Shown here: positions 35,568 to 42,461 of the stretch, in pieces
Layout: every line of letters starts with the position of its first letter
How positions within the stretch are numbered: position 1 is the first letter of the stretch
Assembly (NCBI GenBank): GCA_905233475.1
Contig: CAJOEN010000012.1
Location: 113,926-177,925, forward strand
Direction of reading: 5' to 3'
Source: an uncultured Bacteroidales bacterium
GTDB lineage: Bacteria > Bacteroidota > Bacteroidia > Bacteroidales > P3
Length of the DNA: 64,000 bases
The notes under the pieces: generated by a model
What the model saw: only the letters and a program-made list of their open reading frames with translations
What the model was told of the DNA's origin: nothing
The model's database searches: none
Translations under genes and position numbers: made by a program

Positions 35568-36359
35568 TTGGCTTTTTTTTGAGGATTGCGAGTTCTTTTT
35601 TCTCTCTCCGAACTGCGTTTTGGCAGTCGGAGTATTCTGCTTGTTTTTCCGTATGTTGTGCGGGATTTCATTTTTTTTTCTGCGAAAAAGTGCAGTTTTC
35701 TCAAAATCTTGTGCCGATTTACGGTTTTTCCTTGAAAATAGAGGTGTGTGAGTTTCTATTTTTTTTCTCGAACACCAATAATTTACGATGTCTCGCGAGC
35801 AGGAGGAAAACTCCTATCCGCAAAGCGGAAGAAATCTACTCAATCCAATAAATTCAAATTACTAATAATCAACAAAATCTACAAGATCTCGTGAGCCGAA
35901 GGCGAGCAGGAAATATTTACAAGATTTTCAAGATTTCGTGAGCGAAGCGAACAGGAGAAAAAAATCGTGAGCCCCAAGCGAGCATGATAATTTATACCGT
36001 TCTTCATTTTTAATACTTCTGTATGTAATCAAAAATTTTGTGTACATTTGCATTTCTAAACAAAAATATTGACGAAACAAATTAAACACTTAAATAACAA
36101 ACAATTAAACATATAATATAAACAATAGCGTTTGCGATTTATTCGAGATGCCCTAAAATATTTGCCAATAAAAAAGCATCACATTGAATAAGTTCTGTAG
36201 ACGTTCGCGCAAGCGTGGACGGAACTTATTGTGGTGCAGGTTACGGCAAATTACCTTGGGCTCATAAGAGAAGTTCACGCTTCCTTTTTGCCCATACCGA
36301 GGTATTTGTTTTGTGCCTGCACTTTCGGTAAGCCGCCAACGCTGAAAAACGCAACCTTT
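35568..36359. other. 792-nt non-coding region with repeats and hairpins
   Basis: No coding frame fits here. Visible elements are a hairpin at 35606-35632 (CTCCG-A-ACTGC with GCAGT-CGGAG), four copies of a GTGAGC-GAAG-CGAGCAGG-like repeat at 35791-35990, a TACATTTG -7 box at 36044-36051, and a long hairpin at 36187-36230. It marks the left edge of the accessory island. Confidence 0.6.
35791..35990. repeat. Cluster of four GTGAGC..CGAGCAGGA repeats
   Basis: Copies lie at 35791-35806 (TCTCGCGAGCAGGAGG, short form), 35887-35911, 35935-35957 and 35965-35986. Each has the form TCGTGAGC, then (C)GAAG or CCAAG, then CGA(G/A)CA(G)G, and can form a small hairpin. Confidence 0.6.
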
Positions 36360-36587
36360 ATGCAGATACATATAGGCAATCTTATACGTGCCGAACTCCG
36401 CCGCCAAGGACACACCAACGAATGGCTTATGGAGCGTATTGGAGTATCCGAACGCACCTTGCAAAGGCTTTTCAACAAGCCTTCCATAGACACCCGGCAA
36501 TTGTACCTTATAAGCTCCGTACTTGGCATGGATTTTTTTCGCCATTATTCCGAAGCCCTTCCCACCCCGCCAAATGCTGACATCTGA
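36360..36587 (+). CDS. Small helix-turn-helix DNA-binding protein
   Basis: An upstream GTG (36231) gives a longer frame, but the conserved family start is MQIHIGNLIRAELRRQG at 36360, giving 75 residues. The HTH is NEWLMERIGVSERTLQRLFN, followed by KPSIDTRQLYLISSVLGMDFF. This matches small XRE-like regulators common in Bacteroidota (IHIG-N/S-I/L start, SIDTxxLLxIS, DFF). It lies upstream of the putative RiPP locus in the same direction with a 231-nt gap and could regulate it, but it may also be unrelated. Confidence 0.75.
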   Translation: MQIHIGNLIRAELRRQGHTNEWLMERIGVSERTLQRLFNKPSIDTRQLYLISSVLGMDFFRHYSEALPTPPNADI

Positions 36588-36622
36588 CAATATTTGACAC
36601 CTTTTAAGTGAAAAATTGGTGG

Positions 36623-36630
36623 TAATTTTG
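36623..36630 (+). promoter_or_regulatory. -7 box upstream of the putative RiPP locus
   Basis: TAATTTTG followed by CA is a full -7 match. No TTTG sits at the right distance (a TTTG at 36593-36596 is 26 nt away). A leader of about 180 nt would precede the peptide gene; near its end GCAAT and ATTGC (36792-36810) can pair just before the start codon. Confidence 0.5.
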
Positions 36631-36818
36631 CAAAGAAGTTGTGCTTGTCAATTGATGTGATTTCTATTTGTAAAAATATTGAAAATCTATAAGATACACA
36701 ACTTTTCAATGAGTATTTATGAATAACTTTACTAACAATTAATTCCGCCAAAGGATTATTAAAAATTAAACAAAGTATAATTAAAAACCTCGCAATGTAA
36801 AGGGAATTGCTGTGAAAA

Positions 36819-36974
36819 ATGGAAACAATAGAAACAACGTATGCCCAAGAGACAATCTTGAAAAGAATTGCCGAGAAAATATACACCTCAAACATATTTC
36901 AAGGTAATTGGGGCGAGTATGATGATTATGGCGATTACAATGACTGTCATGGTGATTATTATGATGCTGAATAA
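36819..36974 (+). CDS. Candidate RiPP precursor peptide with [W/Y]-X-[D/E] core repeats
   Basis: This 51-codon frame is too short for the usual length cut-off. The ATG at 36819 is the first possible start; an in-frame stop lies 2 codons upstream. Residues 1-28 look like a leader (METIETTYAQE, then ILKRIAEKIYTSNIFQ). From residue 29 the sequence is GNWGEYDDYGDYND, then CHGDYYDAE: consecutive triplets W-G-E, Y-D-D, Y-G-D, Y-N-D and a final Y-Y-D. Such aromatic-X-acid/amide triplets are the substrate pattern of radical SAM cyclophane-forming enzymes. A radical SAM/SPASM enzyme is encoded 0.6 kb downstream on the same strand. I know no described precursor with this exact repeat. An overlapping frame reads through here as a Met-rich hydrophobic stretch, which is the main alternative. 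Confidence 0.6.
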   Translation: METIETTYAQETILKRIAEKIYTSNIFQGNWGEYDDYGDYNDCHGDYYDAE

Positions 36975-36984
36975 ACTGTATATT

Positions 36985-37659
36985 ATGGAAAAGAATGATA
37001 TTATTTGGTTTGTCGGCTCCTTTTTAGCAGGAGGATTTATGTCGTTGTTAATATGGTTTTTAACAACAAAGTTACTTTCTCCAAAAATGAAACTATCGGA
37101 TGAGATTGCACGAAGGCCGTCGGTTGGATTTGATGGGAAAAATCAATACTTCTTAAAGATACAAAATGTTTCAAAGCGTAGAGATATATACGATATAACA
37201 TGTCATGCAAGATATCACTTCAGCAATAATTCTTTTTATACAGAAACCTTGCCACCAATTCCATTACTACAATCTAAATCTAAAAAAGATGCATGTAAAT
37301 GGGAGCGCAAATTAGAATTGAAAAACCTAAACCTATTAAAAACGCCAAATGCTGTTCAAGAAAAATATATTGATTCAAAAAGCATAGAAATCAAAAATGG
37401 GGAAAAAACAGAAGCAGAGAATGTGGAAAAAAACGAGCTTCAAGTTAATATTGACGAATTCTTTCAAAAAGAAGAACAAGGCTATTTGGAGATGATTGTT
37501 ATATGTTACGATGCTTTTAGTGGAGCAAAACGATGTGTTTTATCTAAAAAATTTGAACTCAAAGACATAAAAAATGGTGATTTTCGAAACGGTTCAATGA
37601 AAGTGGAGGGACATGACCCAAATTCATCTACAGAAAGCTATGCCGACAGTTATAGTTAA
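36985..37659 (+). CDS. One-helix membrane protein between precursor and radical SAM gene
   Basis: The frame is open from 36868, but that extension overlaps the peptide gene and is a Met-rich stretch. Met at 36985 (MEKNDIIWFVGSFLAGG), 10 nt after the peptide stop, gives 224 residues. One membrane helix (about residues 6-28) is followed by a cytoplasmic domain that is beta-rich (FLKIQNVSKRRDIYDITCHARYH is family-like) and Lys/Glu-rich, ending in SSTESYADSYS. Base composition is clearly more AT-rich than the radical SAM gene after it, suggesting a different origin. I recognise no family. The position suggests a role in peptide handling, export or immunity, by context only. Confidence 0.65.
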   Translation: MEKNDIIWFVGSFLAGGFMSLLIWFLTTKLLSPKMKLSDEIARRPSVGFDGKNQYFLKIQNVSKRRDIYDITCHARYHFSNNSFYTETLPPIPLLQSKSKKDACKWERKLELKNLNLLKTPNAVQEKYIDSKSIEIKNGEKTEAENVEKNELQVNIDEFFQKEEQGYLEMIVICYDAFSGAKRCVLSKKFELKDIKNGDFRNGSMKVEGHDPNSSTESYADSYS

Positions 37660-38758
37660 ACCCACCTATTCCTGCAACTTCCGCTGCAAGTACTGCTATC
37701 TGAGCAATGATACCAAGCAGCAGGCACAGTTGTTTGATATCAATTTTGCCAAGCAGATAGTTATTCAGTTGAAGTCGCTGATGCAGGAGAAGCCCCGCAG
37801 AAAACTCACCATCATCTGGCATGGCGGCGAGCCGATGCTGTGGGGTATAGACAACTACCGCGAGATATGGGCATATATGCAACAGGAATTGTCGGGATAC
37901 GAGGTGCACAACTCCATGCAGACCAACTTGTCGCTGGTAAATGACGAATGGATTGATCTCTTCCTACAATACGATGTGCATGTGGGCTTCTCTTTGGACG
38001 GTACTCAAGAAATCCACGACCAGCAGCGTGTGGACACCCACGGTGAGCTGACATTCGAGCGTATTATCGCCAACTACCGCCGATGTAAGGAGCGCGGTAT
38101 GCACATAGGTTGCATTGTGGTAGGTAGCAAGAAGCATCAAGGTCACATACCCGAACTCTACCACTTTATGCGCGATGAGGGCATAGGCTTTAGGTTCAAT
38201 TCTTTGTTCATCTCTGGCGAGGCACAGAACAATATGGACGAGTATGGTATCACGGCACAAGAGTATGCCGACATGTGCATGGAACTTTTCGACCTATGGT
38301 TTGACAACCACGAGGGCAAGGTAACGGAGTCTAACTTTGTGGAGATTGCCAGCAACATAGCCACTGGCAAGCCTACAGGCTGCATGTTCACAAAGAATTG
38401 TCAGGACAACTTCCTCGCCATCGCCCCAACAGGCAACGTAATGCCATGCGGGCGCTTCTGCGATGAGGATTTGAGACAATACTCCTACGGGAACTTGCAT
38501 AATGAAACGCTGGCAGAGATACTGCCTCGCATAAAGCATACGGAAACCTACAAACGTGCGGAGTACATAGCCGCCAGTGACTGTGCTAAATGCAAATGGT
38601 ATAATATTTGTCATGGTGGTTGTCTGCACGATGGATTTTTGCGTAATAGCGATTTCAAGAGCAAAACGTTTCTATGCCAAGCATACAAAAGAATTTTCGC
38701 ACATATTGAGAAAAGAATGGAAGAAAAGGGTATGTTGAACACAAGTTTAAAAGACTAA
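37613..38758 (+). CDS. Radical SAM/SPASM domain peptide-maturase-type enzyme
   Basis: This protein of 381 residues (372 if it starts at 37640, MPTVIVKPTYSCNFRC) has the radical SAM motif C21-x3-C25-x2-C28 (SCNFRCKYCYLS), the GGEP motif (WHGGEPMLWG) and VGFSLDGTQEIHDQQR. A C-terminal SPASM domain holds auxiliary Fe-S clusters: CMFTKNC, GNVMPCGRFCDED, GNLHNETLAEIL, CAKCKWYNICHGGCLHDG and a final FLCQAY. This architecture is shared by anaerobic sulfatase-maturating enzymes and RiPP maturases. No sulfatase is nearby and a Tyr/Asp-repeat peptide is, so I infer RiPP maturation. It overlaps the membrane-protein gene by 47 or 20 nt; GGAGGG precedes the first start by only 2 nt. Confidence 0.85.
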   Translation: MTQIHLQKAMPTVIVKPTYSCNFRCKYCYLSNDTKQQAQLFDINFAKQIVIQLKSLMQEKPRRKLTIIWHGGEPMLWGIDNYREIWAYMQQELSGYEVHNSMQTNLSLVNDEWIDLFLQYDVHVGFSLDGTQEIHDQQRVDTHGELTFERIIANYRRCKERGMHIGCIVVGSKKHQGHIPELYHFMRDEGIGFRFNSLFISGEAQNNMDEYGITAQEYADMCMELFDLWFDNHEGKVTESNFVEIASNIATGKPTGCMFTKNCQDNFLAIAPTGNVMPCGRFCDEDLRQYSYGNLHNETLAEILPRIKHTETYKRAEYIAASDCAKCKWYNICHGGCLHDGFLRNSDFKSKTFLCQAYKRIFAHIEKRMEEKGMLNTSLKD

Positions 38759-38788
38759 CAATTCTTGTTGCCAACGTATTTTCGAGTA

Positions 38789-38827
38789 TTCCCATCATTA
38801 TAGGTAATAATCTTATACAGAAGTTTA
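38789..38827 (+). repeat. Left copy of imperfect repeat flanking the DUF3791/DUF3990 cassette
   Basis: TTCCCAT (38789-38795), a variable AT-rich stretch and TACAGAAGTTTA (38816-38827). The same two blocks in the same order recur at 39955-39984 on the other side of the cassette. Confidence 0.4.
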
Positions 38828-38860
38828 TAATGCATTACAATTGGTACAAACAAAAAAGAT

Positions 38861-38891
38861 TTTGCCGAATAAAAAACGATTTGTACTTTTG
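38861..38891 (+). promoter_or_regulatory. Promoter of the DUF3791/DUF3990 cassette
   Basis: TTTG (38861-38864), a 19-nt spacer and TACTTTTG (38884-38891) match both consensus boxes. It fires into the interrupted DUF3791 gene 17 nt downstream. Confidence 0.75.
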
Positions 38892-38908
38892 CAACGTTAA
38901 CCCCAAGT

Positions 38909-39220
38909 GTTATTACAAAACAGGATGTAGCATATTTTGTATCGTTTTGCATTGAGCAATATAAAAATAAGGGGGCTTCTATAAATTGCCTCGGAGAGGC
39001 AAACTCTCAATAACCTCACATGCTAATGTGAGGTATATCAGGCAAATAAAGAACAGGCGTGTCGGGTCTCTCCGGCGAGGCGGCCATGCAATTGCTCGAC
39101 AGCTATGGTGTGCTGCAATACCTCTCCGACCATGCTGAAATACTGCATACACAAAGCCGGCAGTGGCTAATGGAGGAAATAGAAGAATATATCAGATTAC
39201 CTAAAGGGGAACCAAAATGA
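38909..39220 (+). pseudogene. Interrupted DUF3791 gene
   Basis: The N-terminal half is readable from 38909 as VITKQDVAYFVSFCIEQYKNK, without a standard start codon (GTT/ATT). The C-terminal half is readable from about 39050 as RTGVSGLSGEAAMQLLDSY, then LQYLSDHAEILHTQSRQWL and MEEIEEYI, ending at 39220. Together they make one DUF3791 protein of about 75 residues. The halves are separated by about 78 nt with two perfect hairpins and an in-frame stop (39011-39013), so the gene is broken by a small insertion and probably has lost its start. Its stop overlaps the DUF3990 start (ATGA). DUF3791 proteins are usual partners of DUF3990. Confidence 0.7.
38972..39049 (+). mobile_element. Short hairpin-bearing insertion within DUF3791
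   Basis: About 78 nt separate the two halves of the DUF3791 reading frame. It contains two perfect hairpins: TTGCCTC-GGA-GAGGCAA (38986-39002) and CCTCACAT-GCTA-ATGTGAGG (39014-39033). The exact ends are uncertain by several bases because no clean target duplication is visible. It carries no coding capacity, so it would be a non-autonomous element or a structured repeat. Confidence 0.45.
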
Positions 39221-39702
39221 ATTTATATCACGGCAGTTTAGAGATAGTAATGAAGCCCGAAATAAGGGTTCCAAACAGGACACTCGACTATGGCGAATGC
39301 TTTTATGCCACAACTTCAAGTGAACAGGCAGAGGCATGGACTCGTCGAAAAATCAAAGAAACACAATCGCACCTTGGCTATATCAATACTTACGAATTCT
39401 TTCCCGATACAGCAGCTATGCTCAATTGCTTATCATTTCCAACACCCACCGAGGAATGGCTTGATTTTGTAATGCGAAACCGAACGGAAAAATATTTCCG
39501 GCACACACACGACATAGTTTATGGTTCTGTTGCCAACGACCGTGTTTATGCAGCCTTTGCCCTCTATGAAGGCGGTTTGCTTAACAAGCAAGAACTTATT
39601 GCCGAATTGAAGACATACAAACTTGTGGTTCAGTATTTGTTCCATACTGAGGCTGCACTAAAAATACTTACATTTGTTGAGGCAAAGGAGGTGACTCTAT
39701 GA
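39217..39702 (+). CDS. DUF3990 protein, putative ADP-ribosyltransferase-like toxin
   Basis: This 161-residue protein starts MNLYHGSLEIVMKPEIR and has GECFYATTSSEQAEAW near residue 29, the DUF3990 signature (LYHGS, then G-x-G/C-F-Y-x-T-T-x-x-x-Q-A). This pattern resembles the ADP-ribosyltransferase fold (H-Y motif and ST-like motif). A later block, NRTEKYFRHTHDIVYGSVANDRV, includes the conserved DIVYGxVAND. It is flanked by DUF3791 genes with 4-nt ATGA overlaps on both sides, an organisation that suggests a toxin-antitoxin-like module. The toxic activity itself is an inference. Confidence 0.8.
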   Translation: MNLYHGSLEIVMKPEIRVPNRTLDYGECFYATTSSEQAEAWTRRKIKETQSHLGYINTYEFFPDTAAMLNCLSFPTPTEEWLDFVMRNRTEKYFRHTHDIVYGSVANDRVYAAFALYEGGLLNKQELIAELKTYKLVVQYLFHTEAALKILTFVEAKEVTL

Positions 39703-39926
39703 ACCTCGATATCTCTCAAGACAATCTGTATCTGTTGCTCCCATCTAAGGTGAGCCGTATTTCGGAAATGTTGTCTGATGACAATAACACCGATATTGTT
39801 ACAGCCATAAAGCAGGTATATTCGTCACCCCTATACAAACGCCTTGAACAAGAAGAAACCAAAACGTGGCACCTCGGCCCGGTAGCGCTGTATCAGGATT
39901 TTTTGGGAGAAGTTCAGACTGTTTGA
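39699..39926 (+). CDS. DUF3791-associated small protein of the DUF3990 cassette
   Basis: This 75-residue protein starts by ATGA overlap with the DUF3990 stop. Its C-terminal block TAIKQVYSSPLYKRLEQEETK followed by TWHLGPVALYQDF is highly typical of the small protein regularly encoded next to DUF3990 and DUF3791. It is acidic and helical, consistent with an antitoxin-like or adaptor role. It is the last gene of the cassette; no clear terminator follows. Confidence 0.75.
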   Translation: MNLDISQDNLYLLLPSKVSRISEMLSDDNNTDIVTAIKQVYSSPLYKRLEQEETKTWHLGPVALYQDFLGEVQTV

Positions 39927-40375
39927 ATTTTTCCTAAAAACACGAATGGCATAGTTCCCATTATACCTATTTTACAGAAGTTTACGTGTGGTAATGGTGG
40001 GTATTATCGAAAATGCAGTTTTTCAAGATATTGCGCTCTTGTGCATGTTTTTCATAAAAAATGAAGGAGGATGAGTTTTCTTATTCTTTCAAATCGGATT
40101 AGTGAATTTTGGCACAGATTAGAAATTCTATACTATTGGTGTCCGATAAAAGCACGTATGTGTCTGATAATAAACTCTTTATATATGGCAAGCTCTATCA
40201 CTCGAATTTAACTATAATTATTTCAAAATCAGATATTTAAAAGTTGTGTTAGTATTTTCACAAAACACCAGTAATACAATTTTTTGTTCATTACTTTTGA
40301 ACTCCGTAATACGCTGATTGTTATGGTGGTTACAAGATTTTTAGCATACCATTTGTCTATTATTCCCTAAAACAA
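39927..40375. other. AT-rich non-coding region
   Basis: No gene is visible in about 450 nt. At its left end TTCCCAT (39955-39961) and TACAGAAGTTTA (39973-39984) repeat the sequence left of the cassette at 38789-38827. The rest is AT-rich without a clear structure. Confidence 0.5.
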
Positions 40376-40405
40376 ATACAGCCGCTTCGAAAGAGGCGGC
40401 TGTAT
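40376..40405 (-). terminator. Terminator of pruA (possibly bidirectional)
   Basis: A 13-bp stem (ATACAGCCGCTTC with GAGGCGGCTGTAT, one G-T pair) closes a GAAA loop. On the minus strand it is followed by TGTTTT, 20 nt after the pruA stop. Confidence 0.75.
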
Positions 40406-40425
40406 TCTTGATAAAAAATAATATA

Positions 40426-42060
40426 CTATTCAGCGTCGGAGATGAACGGATATTTGTAATCCGAAGCGGGGTCGAAAGTCTCCTTGATAGCCTGTGGGCT
40501 TACCCAACGCAGAAGGTTGAGGTAGCTACCGGCTTTGTCGTTGGTTCCCGAAGCGCGTGCTCCGCCGAAAGGCTGCTGTCCTACTACGGCTCCTGTTGGT
40601 TTGTCGTTGTAGTATATGTTGCCGGCGGCGTATTTCAGCACTTCGGCACCCTGACGCAGAGCCTTGCGGCAGTTGGCGAAGATGGCGCCGGTGAGAGCGT
40701 AAGGCGACGTGGTGTTGCACAGCTCAAGGGTTTCGAGATATTTGTCGTCGTCATACACATATATGGTGATGATGGGTCCGAATATCTCTTCCTGCATGGA
40801 TTTGTAATGAGGATCCTTGGCGAGGATGACGGTGGGTTGGATGAAATATCCAACGGACTTGTCGCCGGTGCCGCCGAAAACGATTTCGGCGTCGGGGCTT
40901 GTCTTGGCATGTTCGATGTAGCGCATGCAGTTGTCGAACGAAGCCTCGTCGATAACAGCGTTTACGAAAGCGGAAAAGTCGCGCACGTCGCCGACTTTTA
41001 TTTCTTTCAACATATCGCCGATGATGTTTTTCACATCATTCCAAATGCTCTTGGGTACGTATGCACGCGAAGCTGCGGAACATTTCTGGCCTTGGAACTC
41101 GAAAGCGCCACGCACGATAGCTGTGGCTACCTGACGAGCGTCGGCGGATTTGTGTACAAAAATAAAGTCCTTGCCGCCGGTTTCGCCGACAATCTTGGGA
41201 TAAGTCTTGTAATTGTTGATGTTTTCGCCGATGGATTTCCAGAAACCGTTGAAAGTTCCGGTGCTGCCTGTGAAGTGAACGCCGGCAAAGTCGGGGCTTG
41301 CGAAAGCCACTTTTCCGATGGTAGCGCCACTGCCCGGGAGGAAGTTCACAACGCCGTCGGGAAGTCCGGCTTCTTTGTAAATCTTCATCAACACGTAGTT
41401 GGAAAGCAGAGCTGTGGTGGAGGGTTTCCAGATACAGGTGTTACCCATCAGCACGGGTGACATGCAAAGGTTGCTGGCTATGGATGTGAAATTGAACGGT
41501 GTTACAGCAAGTATGAAACCTTCGAGAGGACGGTAGGTAACGTAGTTCAGAGTGCCGGCGTCGGAAACGGGCTGGTCGCTGTATATCTGCGAAGCGTAGA
41601 AAGCGTTGTAGCGCAGGAAATCAATGAGCTCGCAAGCTGAATCGATTTCGGCCTGCATGGTGGTTTTGCCCTGCCCGAGCATTGTGGCCGCATTGATGAG
41701 GTAGCGGTATTTGCCGGCTATGAGGGTGGCAATTTTCTGCATAACCGAGGCACGGTCTATCCACGGAGTTTCTTCCCATTCGCGATGGGCGGCCATAGCG
41801 GCGTCGATGGCCATCTGCACTTCTTTTTCGCTTACTTTGTGGTAACGGGCAAGCACATGCTTATTGTCGGTGGGCATTACCACCTCACCCATGTTGTTTG
41901 TGCGAACCTCCTTACCTCCGATGATGATAGGGATTTCGGTAACTTCGGCCAGAAGCTGGTCCATAGCCTGACGGATTTTTTTGCGTTCGTCGCTACCGGG
42001 AGCATAGCCCTTTACCGGTTCGTTGGCCGGCTTCGGGAAACTGAAAATCGTGTTATTCAT
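40426..42060 (-). CDS. pruA: 1-pyrroline-5-carboxylate dehydrogenase
   Basis: This 544-residue aldehyde dehydrogenase oxidises pyrroline-5-carboxylate (glutamate semialdehyde) to glutamate with NAD+, the second step of proline breakdown. Catalytic features are Cys in GQKCSAASRAYVP, Glu in VGETGGKDF, the NAD-binding VHFTGSTGTFNGFW, and PFNFTSIA. Length and the N-terminal NNTIFSFPKPANEPVKGYAPGS block match the stand-alone dehydrogenases (not the fused PutA). No proline dehydrogenase gene is near. A TATCTTTG -7 box lies at 42172-42165. Confidence 0.95.
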   Translation of the reverse strand: MNNTIFSFPKPANEPVKGYAPGSDERKKIRQAMDQLLAEVTEIPIIIGGKEVRTNNMGEVVMPTDNKHVLARYHKVSEKEVQMAIDAAMAAHREWEETPWIDRASVMQKIATLIAGKYRYLINAATMLGQGKTTMQAEIDSACELIDFLRYNAFYASQIYSDQPVSDAGTLNYVTYRPLEGFILAVTPFNFTSIASNLCMSPVLMGNTCIWKPSTTALLSNYVLMKIYKEAGLPDGVVNFLPGSGATIGKVAFASPDFAGVHFTGSTGTFNGFWKSIGENINNYKTYPKIVGETGGKDFIFVHKSADARQVATAIVRGAFEFQGQKCSAASRAYVPKSIWNDVKNIIGDMLKEIKVGDVRDFSAFVNAVIDEASFDNCMRYIEHAKTSPDAEIVFGGTGDKSVGYFIQPTVILAKDPHYKSMQEEIFGPIITIYVYDDDKYLETLELCNTTSPYALTGAIFANCRKALRQGAEVLKYAAGNIYYNDKPTGAVVGQQPFGGARASGTNDKAGSYLNLLRWVSPQAIKETFDPASDYKYPFISDAE

Positions 42061-42461
42061 ATATCTGTATATTTTTTGATTATTATTTTCGCTTTCAATG
42101 TCCGTAAGACCTATATTCCTGATTATTTGATTGTTAGAAGTGAAACACAGGTTTTTCGGTGAAACAAAGATACAAATAAAAACTGAAAAAGAGTGTTTTT
42201 ACACAAGATTTTTTAGCAAAGTTATCAAATTCATGTCTAACAGCCTTAAAGAATGCCCACCTTCCCGAAATGCCTTATACAATATATAATATATTGGACT
42301 TGCCTAATAATCAATATATTAAATCATTGTCATAAACATTTATACAAAGTCCGCAAGTCCAATACTTCCGGAATTCAACAATTTTTCGTACATTTGCACG
42401 CGTTGTTGCAAATTAGGATGAATTTGCAACCGATACATTTTTAGATTATTAAGCGCGCTCG
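42061..42461. other. Divergent regulatory region with two inverted repeats
   Basis: This 401-nt gap holds the pruA promoter (-7 box 42172-42165, minus) and a TACATTTG -7 box (42389-42396, plus) for the SGNH operon. It also has a 12-bp perfect inverted repeat (42292-42303 with 42353-42364) and a 10-bp perfect inverted repeat (42405-42414 with 42421-42430). Confidence 0.6.
42389..42430 (+). promoter_or_regulatory. Promoter and operator-like palindrome of the O-acetylation operon
   Basis: TACATTTG (42389-42396) is followed 8 nt later by GTTGCAAATT and AATTTGCAAC around a 6-nt spacer (42405-42430). The palindrome would overlap the transcript start, as a repressor site or 5'-end hairpin would. 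Confidence 0.5.

Noticed and set aside
36153..36590. 145-codon minus-strand frame opposite the HTH gene
   Set aside because: The plus-strand HTH protein has a recognisable family pattern; the minus product has none.
37613..38758. Anaerobic sulfatase-maturating enzyme
   Set aside because: The domain layout fits, but no sulfatase lies nearby and a repeat peptide does, so peptide maturation is the better inference. It is not excluded without a phylogeny.
40408..41460. 350-codon plus-strand open frame
   Set aside because: It is antisense to the intact pruA gene and its product is low-complexity Val/Gly/Phe-rich, as expected from the complementary frame of a codon-biased gene.
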